Counted from the first letter of the stretch, positions 35,285 through 44,607 are shown. The stretch: DNA of 64,000 nt from Pseudomonas sp. Root562 (GCF_001427125.1 NZ_LMGK01000003.1:149659-213658); one strand, 5' to 3'. Numbers and translations: made by a program. The notes: generated by a model from the letters alone, not told the origin.

Positions 35285-36652
35285 GTGATCAAGACCCTCG
35301 ACCATCTCCCGCACCCCGCCGAGAGCGCCGCCGCCCTCGCCGGCCATTTCACCGATCTGGCGCCCCCGCTCAATGATCGCCAGGCGCATCTGGAGGCCTC
35401 GCGCTGCCTGTATTGCTACGACGCGCCGTGCGTGAACGCCTGCCCGAGCGAGATCGATATCCCTTCGTTCATCCGCAATATCCAGCAGGAAAACGTGCAA
35501 GGTGCGGCGCAGAAAATCCTCTCGGCCAACATTCTCGGCGGCAGCTGCGCCCGGGTTTGCCCGACGGAAATCCTTTGCCAGCAAGCCTGCGTGCGCAACA
35601 ACGCCCAAGAGTGTGCGCCAGTGCTGATTGGCCTGTTGCAGCGCTATGCCGTGGACAACGCGCACTTCAGTGAGCACCCGTTCCCCCGCGCCGCCGCAAC
35701 CGGCAAACGCATCGCCGTGGTCGGCGCCGGTCCGGCCGGGCTGTCCTGTGCGCACCGCAGTGCCATGCACGGGCATGACGTGGTCATTTTCGAGGCCCGG
35801 GACAAGGCTGGCGGACTTAACGAATACGGGATCGCCAAGTACAAACTGGTGGACGACTACGCGCAAAAGGAACTGGATTTTCTGCTGCAAATCGGCGGCA
35901 TCGAAATCCGTCACGGACAAAAACTCGGTGACAACCTGAGCCTGAGCGAGCTGCATCAACAATTCGACGCGGTGTTTCTCGGCCTCGGTCTGGCAGCGAG
36001 CAAGCAACTGGGGCTGACCCACGAAGACGCACCGGGGCTTCTGGCCGCGACCGATTACATCCGCGAACTGCGCCAGGCCGATGACCTCACCCAGCTACCG
36101 CTTGCCGAGCATTGCATCGTCCTCGGCGCAGGCAACACCGCCATCGACATGGCCGTGCAAATGGCCCGCCTCGGTGCTCACGATGTCAACCTGGTGTACC
36201 GCCGTGGCGTCGAGGACATGGGCGCCACCCACCACGAGCAAGACATCGCCAAGGCCAATCAAGTGCGCTTGTTGACCTGGGCCCAACCGCAAGAAGTGCT
36301 GCTCGATGACGCTGGCCGGGTGCGCGGCATGCGTTTCGCCCGCACCCATCTGGTCGAAGGACGCCTGCAAACCACCGGCGAAACGTTCGAACTGGCCGCC
36401 GACGCCATCTTCAAAGCCATCGGCCAGGCCTTTGACAGCAGCGCCCTCGCCGACCCATTGGCCCGTGAACTCAAGCGTCAGGGCGAGCGCATCGAAGTCG
36501 ATGAAAACCTTCGAACCAGCATTCCCGGGGTGTATGCCGGTGGCGATTGCACCAGCCTCGACCAGGACCTGACCGTACAAGCGGTGCAACACGGCAAGCG
36601 TGCCGCCGAGGCGATCAACACTCAACTGATGCTCAACGTGGAGGCTGCGTAA
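35285..36652 (+). CDS. pydX: Dihydropyrimidine dehydrogenase subunit PydX/PreT
   Basis: A 455-residue FAD/NAD(H) and iron-sulfur subunit, similar to the N-terminal half of mammalian DPD and to the GltD small subunit. An N-terminal cysteine-rich domain (CLYCYDAPCVNACP near residue 42 and CARVCPTEILCQQAC near 85) holds [4Fe-4S] clusters; the FAD loop AVVGAGPAGLSCA is near 140 and the NAD loop VLGAGNTAIDMA near 280. The start is a GTG at 35285 with GAGG nine bases upstream; this gives the family start, while the longer reading runs into a REPIN. It ends directly against pydA (TAAATG). Confidence 0.93.
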   Translation: MIKTLDHLPHPAESAAALAGHFTDLAPPLNDRQAHLEASRCLYCYDAPCVNACPSEIDIPSFIRNIQQENVQGAAQKILSANILGGSCARVCPTEILCQQACVRNNAQECAPVLIGLLQRYAVDNAHFSEHPFPRAAATGKRIAVVGAGPAGLSCAHRSAMHGHDVVIFEARDKAGGLNEYGIAKYKLVDDYAQKELDFLLQIGGIEIRHGQKLGDNLSLSELHQQFDAVFLGLGLAASKQLGLTHEDAPGLLAATDYIRELRQADDLTQLPLAEHCIVLGAGNTAIDMAVQMARLGAHDVNLVYRRGVEDMGATHHEQDIAKANQVRLLTWAQPQEVLLDDAGRVRGMRFARTHLVEGRLQTTGETFELAADAIFKAIGQAFDSSALADPLARELKRQGERIEVDENLRTSIPGVYAGGDCTSLDQDLTVQAVQHGKRAAEAINTQLMLNVEAA

Positions 36653-37933
36653 ATGGCCGATCTGTCGATTGTCTTCGCTGGCATCAAGTCGCCCAATCCG
36701 TTCTGGCTGGCCTCCGCGCCGCCGACCGACAAGGCTTACAACGTGGTCCGCGCCTTCGAGGCGGGCTGGGGCGGTGTGGTCTGGAAAACCCTGGGTGAAG
36801 ACCCGGCGGCGGTGAACGTATCGTCACGCTATTCGGCGCATTTCGGGCCGAACCGTGAAGTGCTGGGTTTCAACAACATAGAACTGATCACCGACCGCTC
36901 GCTGGAGATCAACCTGCGGGAAATCACCCAGGTGAAAAAAGATTGGCCGGACCGCGCATTGATCGTGTCGTTGATGGTGCCTTGCGTCGAAGAGTCCTGG
37001 AAACACATTCTGCCGCTGGTGGAGGCCACGGGCGCCGACGGTATCGAGTTGAACTTCGGTTGCCCCCACGGCATGCCGGAACGCGGCATGGGTGCGGCGG
37101 TCGGCCAGGTGCCGGAATACGTCGAACAGGTCACTCGTTGGTGCAAGACGTATTGCTCGCTGCCGGTGATCGTCAAGCTCACGCCGAACATCACCGACAT
37201 CCGCGTCGCCGCCCGCGCGGCTCACCGTGGCGGTGCGGATGCGGTGTCGCTGATCAACACCATCAACTCCATCACCAGCGTCAACCTGGAACGCATGGTC
37301 GCCAACCCCATGGTCGGCAGCCAAAGCACCCACGGCGGTTATTGCGGGTCGGCGGTCAAGCCGATTGCCCTGAACATGGTCGCTGAAATTGCCCGCGACC
37401 CGCAGACCCATGGCCTGCCGATCAGTGGCATCGGCGGCATCGGCAACTGGCGCGATGCCGCGGAATTCATCGCGTTGGGCTGTGGTTCGGTGCAGGTCTG
37501 CACCGCGGCGATGCTCCACGGTTTCCGGATTGTCGAGGAGATGAAGGACGGGCTGTCGCGCTGGATGGACAGCCAGGGCTACACCAGCATCGCGCAGTTT
37601 TCCGGACGCGCGGTGGCCAACACCACGGACTGGAAATACCTGGACATCAACTATCAAGTGATTGCCAAAATCGACCAAGAGGCCTGTATCGGATGCGGTC
37701 GTTGCCACATCGCCTGCGAAGACACCTCGCACCAGGCCGTGGCCAGCCTGAAAAATCCCGACGGGACCCATCGTTATGAAGTGATCGATGAAGAATGTGT
37801 GGGTTGCAATCTATGCCAGATCACCTGCCCGGTGCAGGATTGTATCGAGATGGTTCCGGTGGACACCGGCAAGCCGTTTCTGGACTGGAACCATGATCCG
37901 CGCAATCCGTATCATGTTGCGGGACGGCACTGA
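36653..37933 (+). CDS. pydA: Dihydropyrimidine dehydrogenase catalytic subunit PydA/PreA
   Basis: A 426-residue FMN enzyme that reduces uracil and thymine to the dihydro forms, with electrons from PydX. The dihydroorotate-dehydrogenase-like barrel contains NPFWLASAPPTDKAYN at the N-terminus, ELNFGCPHGMPERGMG near residue 130 (active-site region) and LPISGIGGIGNWRDA near 255. Two C-terminal [4Fe-4S] motifs are CIGCGRCHIAC and CVGCNLCQITCPV. It follows pydX without a gap. This is the first step of the reductive pyrimidine pathway. Confidence 0.95.
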   Translation: MADLSIVFAGIKSPNPFWLASAPPTDKAYNVVRAFEAGWGGVVWKTLGEDPAAVNVSSRYSAHFGPNREVLGFNNIELITDRSLEINLREITQVKKDWPDRALIVSLMVPCVEESWKHILPLVEATGADGIELNFGCPHGMPERGMGAAVGQVPEYVEQVTRWCKTYCSLPVIVKLTPNITDIRVAARAAHRGGADAVSLINTINSITSVNLERMVANPMVGSQSTHGGYCGSAVKPIALNMVAEIARDPQTHGLPISGIGGIGNWRDAAEFIALGCGSVQVCTAAMLHGFRIVEEMKDGLSRWMDSQGYTSIAQFSGRAVANTTDWKYLDINYQVIAKIDQEACIGCGRCHIACEDTSHQAVASLKNPDGTHRYEVIDEECVGCNLCQITCPVQDCIEMVPVDTGKPFLDWNHDPRNPYHVAGRH

Positions 37934-38016
37934 ATGGCAGTGACGAATGGCGGGGGAAGACAGTCGCTCCCACAGGGATCGCTGGTGTACACAGCAATTG
38001 AGTACGCCATAAACCA

Positions 38017-38043
38017 CTGTGGTAGCGGGCTTGCCCGCGATGA
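38017..38043. repeat. Single REP
   Basis: CTGTGGTAGCGGGCTTGCCC followed by GCGATGA is a single REP arm between pydA and the RHS gene. A short CGCTCCCACAGGGATCGCTGG at about 37965 may be a remnant of the partner. Confidence 0.7.
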
Positions 38044-38158
38044 GGCCAGCGCTACAACACCAACTTCCAGACTCCTTACCTATCAGTTCTGCTAGTAGAC
38101 GCCACTCGACATATCTTCGATGCTAACACACAGTCAATTCACCAGCGTGGATCTCGAT

Positions 38159-39241
38159 ATGTCGGACTCATCATTGAACATTCTTTGCCGCTATCAATAC
38201 GACCCACTCGACCGCCTCACGGGCGTCGGGCTACTGGCGGGTAACAGCACACAGCGTTTTTATCAATTGAACCACCTGACTACCGAGCTGGGACAGCAGA
38301 CGCAACGAACAATCCTGCGCCATGAAGCTCAACTGTTGGCGCAGCAACAAAGTGAAGCAGGGGTTACCGAAAAAACGCTTTTGGTGACCGATCAGGCGCA
38401 CTCGTTGCTGCAATCCCTTTCGCCAGTTAATTCTCGGAAATTTTCCTATACCGCCTACGGCCATCACCCGAATGTTAGCGGCTTAAGTCGTTTATTCGGG
38501 TTTAATGGTGAATATCCTGACGACATTACGGGCCATTATCCATTAGGCCATGGCAATCGATTTTATAATCCTGTGTTGATGCGATTCAATAGCCCGGATG
38601 AGCTGAGTCCTTTTGATGACGGGGGAATTAACTCTTATGCTTATTGCGAAAATGATCCGATAAATTTTTTTGATCCTACTGGAAATGCTAAATTCCGCAT
38701 GCATATTACCGTACTCAACCGTTCTCGCGCATCGGTGATCATTAGGCCTGAACGTCCTTCAGTAATCACTAAACATAGTTCTATAATCAAAGCCCAATCA
38801 CAAACATCCAGCGCAGTCAGTTCGCCTATTTCAACAAATAGCAACCCAATACAGAACTCACTAACTGATCAGTCCCCCACCAGTTTGCAGCAGCCCGGAC
38901 TTGGTCGAACGCCCGTCCATCGCGTCCCAATACTAGAGCTTCCAGCGACTACTCGCGGACCAAGATTAAGTGCTAACCCTAGCAGAAGTACTAGACACAT
39001 CGAAAAACTCAAAGACATTGGACAAGACTATGACGCCCTCAAGAAGAACAACCCAGACTTCATTGCCACCGGCACTCCAACGCAGAGCAAGGAACTTTCA
39101 GAAATAAAAAAAAATCTTGACCAAAGTACTACAGCACGCGCACGAGCCAATTACAAAAACGCATTACAAAGGAAAAGCAATATAATTAAACGAGACAACA
39201 TGCAGGAATTAATTAATTCCACCAAACAGGTCAGAAGCTGA
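38159..39241 (+). CDS. Orphan RHS-repeat-associated core protein with unknown tip
   Basis: A 360-residue protein. The first half is the RHS-associated core: a start near MSDSSLNILCRYQYDPLDRL, then FSYTAYGHHPNV, RLFGFNGEYPDDITGHYPLG, GNRFYNPVLMRFNSPD, NSYAYCENDPINFFDPTGN (to about residue 177). The C-terminal 180 residues are unrelated, rich in Ser, Asn, Lys and Gln, and encoded by visibly more AT-rich DNA than the neighbours. Cores of this kind cap polymorphic toxins; this one lacks the large repeat domain and a signal peptide. No immunity gene follows on the same strand. I chose 38159 over 38120 because it begins the conserved core. The tip function is not recognised. Confidence 0.8.
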   Translation: MSDSSLNILCRYQYDPLDRLTGVGLLAGNSTQRFYQLNHLTTELGQQTQRTILRHEAQLLAQQQSEAGVTEKTLLVTDQAHSLLQSLSPVNSRKFSYTAYGHHPNVSGLSRLFGFNGEYPDDITGHYPLGHGNRFYNPVLMRFNSPDELSPFDDGGINSYAYCENDPINFFDPTGNAKFRMHITVLNRSRASVIIRPERPSVITKHSSIIKAQSQTSSAVSSPISTNSNPIQNSLTDQSPTSLQQPGLGRTPVHRVPILELPATTRGPRLSANPSRSTRHIEKLKDIGQDYDALKKNNPDFIATGTPTQSKELSEIKKNLDQSTTARARANYKNALQRKSNIIKRDNMQELINSTKQVRS

Positions 39242-39273
39242 CCCCTTGGCTGCAGGAGCCGCTGGATTCCGAC

Positions 39274-39894
39274 CTACGGCTCCAACCCGATCCCCCGCAG
39301 AATCACGCCGGTCACCGTCTGTATCGCCCGCTCGAACTGCATGTCCGACAGCGGCTGATGATCATTGAGAATGTTCACCTGGTGGTCGAAGTCGGCGTAG
39401 TGCTGGGTCGAGGCCCAGATCATGTACAGCAGGCTTGAAGGCTCCACCGGCAGGATGCGTTTGTCGTCCACCCACTGGCGGATCTTCGCTTCTTTCATCT
39501 TGGCCCAGTCATACAGGCTCGCATCCAGCGCCACACCGAGTGTCGGCGCACCGTGGATGATTTCGTTGGCCCAGACTTTCGAGCCATACGGACGGCTGCG
39601 CGAATGGTTCATTTTTGCCCGGATGTAGCTGCTGAGCACTACGCGCGGGTCGTCGAACATCTCGAAGCACAGCGCGTCCTGCTTCCAGACTTCCAGCAGG
39701 TCGAACAACACCGCGCTGTACAACTCGGTCTTGGTGCTGAAGTAGTAATGCAGGTTGGAGCGCGGAAGGTCTACTTCGGCGGCGATATCGGCCATGGCGG
39801 TGCTGCCGAAACCTTTCTCGGCGAAGACTTTTTCGGCCCCCAGCAGGATTTTCTCGACGTTACTGCGACGAATCTCGATCTTGTGATTGCCCAT
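39274..39894 (-). CDS. TetR-family regulator, RutR-like
   Basis: A 206-residue TetR-family repressor with the N-terminal helix-turn-helix GFGSTAMADIAAEVDLPRSN and LHYYFSTKTELYSAVLFDLL, followed by a ligand domain resembling RutR (SRPYGSKVWANEIIHGAP). RutR senses uracil or thymine and controls pyrimidine degradation, and this gene lies 1.3 kb from pydA, so a role at the pyd promoters is likely. The intervening RHS gene looks like a later insertion. Confidence 0.87.
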   Translation of the reverse strand: MGNHKIEIRRSNVEKILLGAEKVFAEKGFGSTAMADIAAEVDLPRSNLHYYFSTKTELYSAVLFDLLEVWKQDALCFEMFDDPRVVLSSYIRAKMNHSRSRPYGSKVWANEIIHGAPTLGVALDASLYDWAKMKEAKIRQWVDDKRILPVEPSSLLYMIWASTQHYADFDHQVNILNDHQPLSDMQFERAIQTVTGVILRGIGLEP

Positions 39895-40050
39895 AAGGGC
39901 TCCCTGACAACAGCGTTAAACAAGACTATCACCCGCTCTGGCTTGGGGCGACAGGGCAAAACGAGAATCAACCTCCTATCAGCTGCGCGAGTCATCGTAT
40001 AACTTCCGATTGACAACTCTGAAACGTCCCGTAAATAATCGCCGCCAATG

Positions 40051-40071
40051 TTGTACGACGACGTATGACAA
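40051..40071. promoter_or_regulatory. Operator candidate upstream of the OprD-type porin gene
   Basis: TTGT-N3-ACG-N-CGT-N3-ACAA, an interrupted dyad, lies 34 bases before the porin start codon. Its right half CGTATGACAA recurs as CGTACGACAA upstream of udh. The form suits a GntR/FadR-type uronate regulator, but none is encoded in this cluster. Confidence 0.5.
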
Positions 40072-40104
40072 ACAATAAAAACAAAAAAGAAAGGGAACGT
40101 CACA

Positions 40105-41403
40105 GTGAGCAAACACGCGCGCAATTCGTCCATCCGCAGTTCACGCCCCACCTTCGCCCGTCGCCACACCCTCAGCCTGATCGGTTGCAGCAGCCTGGCC
40201 CTCGCCCTGCCCATGACCAGCCAGGCCGAAGGCTTTACCGATGACGCCAAAGCCACGCTGAACCTGCGCAATGCCTACTTCAATCGTAACTACACCAACC
40301 CTGCCTATCCTCAGGGCAAGGCCGAAGAGTGGACGCAGAACTTCATCCTCGACGCCAAGTCCGGTTTTACCCAAGGCCCGATCGGCTTCGGTGTGGACGT
40401 GCTGGGGATGTACTCGCAAAAGCTCGACGGCGGCAAAGGCACCGGTGGTACGCAACTGCTGCCGATACACAGTGACGGCCGCCCCGCCGATAACTTCGGG
40501 CGCCTGGGTGTAGCGCTCAAAGGCAAAGTGTCGAAAACCGAGTTGAAAGTCGGCGAGTGGATGCCGGTGCTGCCGATCCTGCGCTCCGACGACGGTCGTT
40601 CGCTGCCGCAAACCTTCCAGGGCGGCCAGGTGACTTCCACCGAAATCAGCGGCCTGACCCTTTACGGTGGCCAGTTCCGCCAGAACAGTCCGCGCAACGA
40701 TGCGAGCATGGAAGACATGTTCATGAACGGCAGATCGGCGGCCTTCAGTTCCGACCGCTTCAACTTCGGCGGTGGTGAATATGCGTTCAACGAAAAGCGC
40801 ACCCAGGTCGGCGTGTGGTACGCCGAACTCAGCGACCTTTACCAACAGCAGTATTTCAACCTGAGCCACAGTCAACCCATCGGTGCCTGGACCCTGGGTG
40901 CCAACCTTGGCTACTTCATCGGCAAGGAAGACGGCAGCGCGCTGGCGGGTGATCTCGACAACAAGACTGCATTCGCCCTGCTCTCGGCCAAGTACGGTGG
41001 CCATACCTTTTATGTCGGCTTGCAGAAACTCAGCGGTGACGATGCGTGGATGCGCGTCAACGGCACCAGCGGCGGCACCCTGGCCAACGACAGCTACAAC
41101 TCCAGCTACGACAACGCCAAGGAAAAATCCTGGCAGGTACGTCACGACTACAACTTCGTCGCCTTGGGCGTTCCGGGCCTGACCCTGATGAACCGCTACA
41201 TCAGCGGCGACAACGTGCACACCGGCACCGTCACTGACGGCAAGGAATGGGGTCGCGAATCGGAACTGGCCTACACAGTGCAGAGCGGGCCGTTGAAGAA
41301 CCTCAACGTCAAATGGCGCAACGCGAGCATCCGCAAGAGTTTCAGCACCAACGAATTCGATGAGAACCGCTTGTTCATCAGCTATCCGATTTCGTTGTTG
41401 TAA
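40105..41403 (+). CDS. OprD-family outer-membrane porin (uronate uptake)
   Basis: A 432-residue OprD-family porin. An extended N-terminal signal (SLIGCSSLALALPMTSQAEG) precedes FTDDAKATLNLRNAYFNRNY, the standard family opening; GQFRQNSPRNDASMEDMF and alternating aromatic strands continue to a terminal beta strand FISYPISLL. The start is a GTG with AAGGGAACGTCACA upstream. Position ahead of udh, the lactonase and a TRAP transporter suggests it carries hexuronates or aldarates across the outer membrane, as the porin of the equivalent P. putida cluster is thought to do. Confidence 0.9.
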   Translation: MSKHARNSSIRSSRPTFARRHTLSLIGCSSLALALPMTSQAEGFTDDAKATLNLRNAYFNRNYTNPAYPQGKAEEWTQNFILDAKSGFTQGPIGFGVDVLGMYSQKLDGGKGTGGTQLLPIHSDGRPADNFGRLGVALKGKVSKTELKVGEWMPVLPILRSDDGRSLPQTFQGGQVTSTEISGLTLYGGQFRQNSPRNDASMEDMFMNGRSAAFSSDRFNFGGGEYAFNEKRTQVGVWYAELSDLYQQQYFNLSHSQPIGAWTLGANLGYFIGKEDGSALAGDLDNKTAFALLSAKYGGHTFYVGLQKLSGDDAWMRVNGTSGGTLANDSYNSSYDNAKEKSWQVRHDYNFVALGVPGLTLMNRYISGDNVHTGTVTDGKEWGRESELAYTVQSGPLKNLNVKWRNASIRKSFSTNEFDENRLFISYPISLL

Positions 41404-41430
41404 GGGAGATTGATTGCAGGCGCAGAAGCA

Positions 41431-41567
41431 CTGTGGCGAGGGACTGTGGCGAGGGAGCTTGCTCGCGCTGGGTCGCGCAGCGGCCCCCTGCAAACTTCCA
41501 ATAGTCCCGCTGTGTCTGCGTTCAAGACTGCTCTGCGGCCGAGCGGGAGCAAGCTCCCTCGCCACAG
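41431..41567. repeat. REPIN with duplicated arm start
   Basis: CTGTGGCGAGGGA occurs twice in direct succession (41431 and 41444) before the arm continues GCTTGCTCGCGC; the inverse CAAGCTCCCTCGCCACAG ends at 41567. It lies between the porin and udh. The 306-base gap otherwise holds only the udh promoter region. Confidence 0.87.
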
Positions 41568-41655
41568 ATCAATGGATGCCGATTTAACCCTCCGTCAATT
41601 TCCACCAAAGTCGCGTTGACAAGATACAGAAAGCCTAACGATACTCCTGCGTAGT

Positions 41656-41665
41656 CGTACGACAA
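41656..41665. promoter_or_regulatory. Operator half site upstream of udh
   Basis: CGTACGACAA, within GTCGTACGAC (a perfect 10-base palindrome starting at 41654), matches the half site of the dyad ahead of the porin gene. It lies about 45 bases before the udh start. Confidence 0.45.
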
Positions 41666-41709
41666 CCTACAACGAACCAATAACAATAACCGCTTGTTCA
41701 GGGATTCCC

Positions 41710-42534
41710 ATGACGACCACTGCAACCGCCCAAACGCCCTTCAATCGCCTGCTGCTGACCGGCGCCGCCGGTGGCCTGGGCAAAGTCTTGCGCGAAAGCC
41801 TGCGCCCGTATGCCAACGTCATTCGCCTGTCGGATATCGCCGAGATCGCCCCGGCCATCGATGACCGCGAAGAAGTGGTGCCCTGCGACCTCGCCGACAA
41901 GCAAGCCGTGCATCAACTGGTCGAAGGCGTGGACGCCATCCTGCACTTCGGTGGCGTGTCCACCGAGCACTCGTTCGAGCAGATCCTCGGCGCCAACATC
42001 TGCGGCGTGTTCCACATCTACGAAGCGGCACGCCGGCATGGCGTCAAACGCGTGATCTTTGCCAGCTCCAACCACGTTATCGGGTTCTACAAGCAAGACG
42101 AAGTCATCGATGCCCACTCGCCTCGTCGCCCGGACAGCTACTACGGCTTGTCCAAGTCCTACGGCGAAGACATGGCCACGTTTTACTTCGATCGCTATGG
42201 CATCGAGACCGTCAGCGTGCGCATCGGCTCGTCGTTCCCGGAGCCGCATAACCGCCGGATGATGAGCACCTGGCTGAGCTTCGACGATCTGACCCAATTG
42301 CTCGAACGCGCGCTGTACACCCCCAACGTCGGTCACACCGTGGTGTACGGCATGTCCGCTAACAAGGACATCTGGTGGGACAACCGCTACGCCGCCCACC
42401 TGGGCTACGTCCCACAGGACAGCTCCGAAGTGTTCCGCGAAAAAATCGAAGCCCAACCGATGCCGGCCGCTGATGATCCGGCGCGGGTCTATCAGGGCGG
42501 TGCTTTTTGCGCAGCCGGCCCGTTCGGTGACTGA
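41710..42534 (+). CDS. udh: Uronate dehydrogenase
   Basis: A 274-residue NAD-dependent SDR of the uronate dehydrogenase type, oxidising D-glucuronate or D-galacturonate to the aldaro-lactone. The nucleotide motif LLLTGAAGGLGKVLRE is near residue 15, ILHFGGVSTEHSF near 78, and the catalytic tyrosine and lysine in SYYGLSKSYGEDM near 140. It begins the udh-lactonase-TRAP operon. The lactonase directly downstream takes the product. Aldarate dehydratases are not in the window. Confidence 0.93.
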   Translation: MTTTATAQTPFNRLLLTGAAGGLGKVLRESLRPYANVIRLSDIAEIAPAIDDREEVVPCDLADKQAVHQLVEGVDAILHFGGVSTEHSFEQILGANICGVFHIYEAARRHGVKRVIFASSNHVIGFYKQDEVIDAHSPRRPDSYYGLSKSYGEDMATFYFDRYGIETVSVRIGSSFPEPHNRRMMSTWLSFDDLTQLLERALYTPNVGHTVVYGMSANKDIWWDNRYAAHLGYVPQDSSEVFREKIEAQPMPAADDPARVYQGGAFCAAGPFGD

Positions 42535-42589
42535 AGCCAGAACGCTTACCACTTGATCCCACAACAAAAACCCAAGGGAATGAGTTGCC

Positions 42590-43498
42590 ATGCAAGCCGA
42601 ATTGATTGTCGATGCCCGTAACGCCGTCGGTGAAAGCCCGGTGTGGGTCCCCGAGGAAAATGCCCTGTACTGGGTCGATATTCCTGCCGGTGGCCTGCAA
42701 CGCTGGAGCGCCGATACCGGGCACGTCCATGCCTGGAAAACCCCGGAAATGCTTGCCTGCATCGCCCGTCATCGCGACGGTGGCTGGGTCGCCGGCATGG
42801 AGAGCGGCTTCTTCCATTTGCACACGCACAACGACGGCAGTCTCGACAGCGAGTTACTGGCTGTCGTCGATCACGCCCGCCCCGACATGCGCCTCAACGA
42901 TGGCCGCTGCGACCGCCAGGGACGTTTCTGGGCCGGCAGCATGGTGCTGAACATGGGCGCCAATGCGGCCAACGGTGCGCTCTATCGCTACAGCGCCGGG
43001 CAGCGTGGGCCGCTCGAGGCACAACTGAACGGCTTCATCGTGCCCAATGGCCTGGGTTTCAGCCCGGACGGCAAGACCCTGTACCTGTCGGATTCGCACC
43101 CCAACGTGCAATTGATCTGGGCCTTCGACTACGACACCGTCAGTGGCACACCGTCCAACCGCCGAGTGTTCGTCGATATGAACCACTTCGACGGACGCCC
43201 CGACGGCGCGGCGGTGGATGCCGACGGCTGCTACTGGATTTGCGCCAACGACGCCGGCTTGATCCATCGTTTTACCCCTGACGGCCGTCTTGACCGCTCA
43301 CTCAGCGTACCGGTGAAAAAACCCACCATGTGCGCCTTCGGTGGCAGTCGTCTGGACACCTTGTTCGTGACCTCGATTCGCCCGGGTGACGACCATGACG
43401 ACCAGTCCCTGGCCGGCGGCGTGTTTGCTCTCGACGCTGGTGTCAGAGGCTTGCCCGAACCCCCATTCAACCCCTCGCCAACCGGATTCATAAGCTGA
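42590..43498 (+). CDS. SMP-30/gluconolactonase family aldarolactonase
   Basis: A 302-residue six-bladed beta-propeller lactonase. Metal ligands of the SMP-30 family are visible: the glutamate in VGESPVWVPEENALYWVD near residue 15, asparagines in MRLNDGRCDRQGRFW and IVPNGLGFSPDG, and the aspartate in FDGRPDGAAVDADG. It would hydrolyse the glucaro- or galactarolactone made by Udh. It starts 55 bases after udh, with AAGGGAATGAGTTGCC as ribosome site. Confidence 0.92.
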   Translation: MQAELIVDARNAVGESPVWVPEENALYWVDIPAGGLQRWSADTGHVHAWKTPEMLACIARHRDGGWVAGMESGFFHLHTHNDGSLDSELLAVVDHARPDMRLNDGRCDRQGRFWAGSMVLNMGANAANGALYRYSAGQRGPLEAQLNGFIVPNGLGFSPDGKTLYLSDSHPNVQLIWAFDYDTVSGTPSNRRVFVDMNHFDGRPDGAAVDADGCYWICANDAGLIHRFTPDGRLDRSLSVPVKKPTMCAFGGSRLDTLFVTSIRPGDDHDDQSLAGGVFALDAGVRGLPEPPFNPSPTGFIS

Positions 43499-43557
43499 CG
43501 CTTCTGCTGCACCGCTGTGCCTTGAATAAAAAAAACAACAAAACCGGAGACACCCCC

Positions 43558-44529
43558 ATGAACTTCAAACGCACCTTGCTCGCCGCTGCACTCCCACTCG
43601 CCTTCACCCTCAGCAGCGCCGTCCACGCACTGGAAATCAAATTCGCCGACATTCATCCCGCCGGTTATCCGACCGTCGTGGCTGAAGAGCAACTGGGTAA
43701 AACCCTGGTGGCCGACAGCGACGGCAAACTGACTTTCAAGATGTTCGCCGGCGGCGTGCTCGGCTCGGAAAAAGAAGTGGTCGAACAAGCCCAGGTCGGC
43801 GCCATCCAGATGGCCCGGGTCAGCCTCGGCATCGTCGGGCCGGTGGTGCCGGATGTGAACGTGTTCAACATGCCGTTCGTGTTCCGCGACCAGGCGCACA
43901 TGCGCAAGGTCATCGACGGTGAAGTCGGCGACGAGATCCTCGACAAAATCACCAACTCCGAATTCAACCTGGTGGCCCTGGCCTGGATGGATGGCGGCAC
44001 CCGCAACATCTACACCAAGAAACCGGTACGCAGCCTGGAAGACCTCAAGGGCATGAAGATCCGCGTTCAAGGCAACCCGATGTTCATCGAAACCATCAAC
44101 GCCATGGGCGGCAACGGTATTGCGATGGACACTGGCGAAATCTTCAGCGCCTTGCAGACCGGGGTGATCGACGGCGCGGAAAACAACCCGCCGACGCTGC
44201 TCGAACACAACCACTACCAGAACGCCAAGTTCTACAGCCTGACCGGCCACTTGATCCTGCCTGAGCCGATCGTGATGTCGAAAATCACCTGGAACAAACT
44301 CACGCCGGAACAACAGGCCCTGGTGAAGAAAACCGCCAAAGCCGCGCAGGCCCAGGAACGCACCCTGTGGGATGCAAAATCCGCCAGCAGCGAAGAAAAG
44401 CTCAAGGCTGCCGGGGTCGAGTTCATCACCGTCGACAAAAAACCTTTCTACGAAGCAACCGCCTCGGTTCGCGAAAAATACGGCGCGCCTTACGCTGACC
44501 TGATCAAGCGCATCGAAGCCGTTCAGTAA
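43558..44529 (+). CDS. TRAP transporter solute-binding protein (DctP family)
   Basis: A 323-residue periplasmic binding protein. The signal peptide MNFKRTLLAAALPLAFTLSS ends with AVHA, followed by the DctP fold with KMFAGGVLGSEKEVVEQAQ near residue 62, MDGGTRNIYTKKPV near 145 and the arginine-containing LKGMKIRVQGNPMF near 165, which binds the substrate carboxylate. CCGGAG lies ahead of the ATG. With DctQ and DctM it forms a sodium-driven uptake system for, by context, hexuronates. Confidence 0.93.
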   Translation: MNFKRTLLAAALPLAFTLSSAVHALEIKFADIHPAGYPTVVAEEQLGKTLVADSDGKLTFKMFAGGVLGSEKEVVEQAQVGAIQMARVSLGIVGPVVPDVNVFNMPFVFRDQAHMRKVIDGEVGDEILDKITNSEFNLVALAWMDGGTRNIYTKKPVRSLEDLKGMKIRVQGNPMFIETINAMGGNGIAMDTGEIFSALQTGVIDGAENNPPTLLEHNHYQNAKFYSLTGHLILPEPIVMSKITWNKLTPEQQALVKKTAKAAQAQERTLWDAKSASSEEKLKAAGVEFITVDKKPFYEATASVREKYGAPYADLIKRIEAVQ

Positions 44530-44607
44530 CCCTCCCTGCATTCAAGAAAGGCCCGGCGCCACAGACGCAGCTGTAGGTCTGTGCGCGCCCGGTTACGGTG
44601 GAACCCG

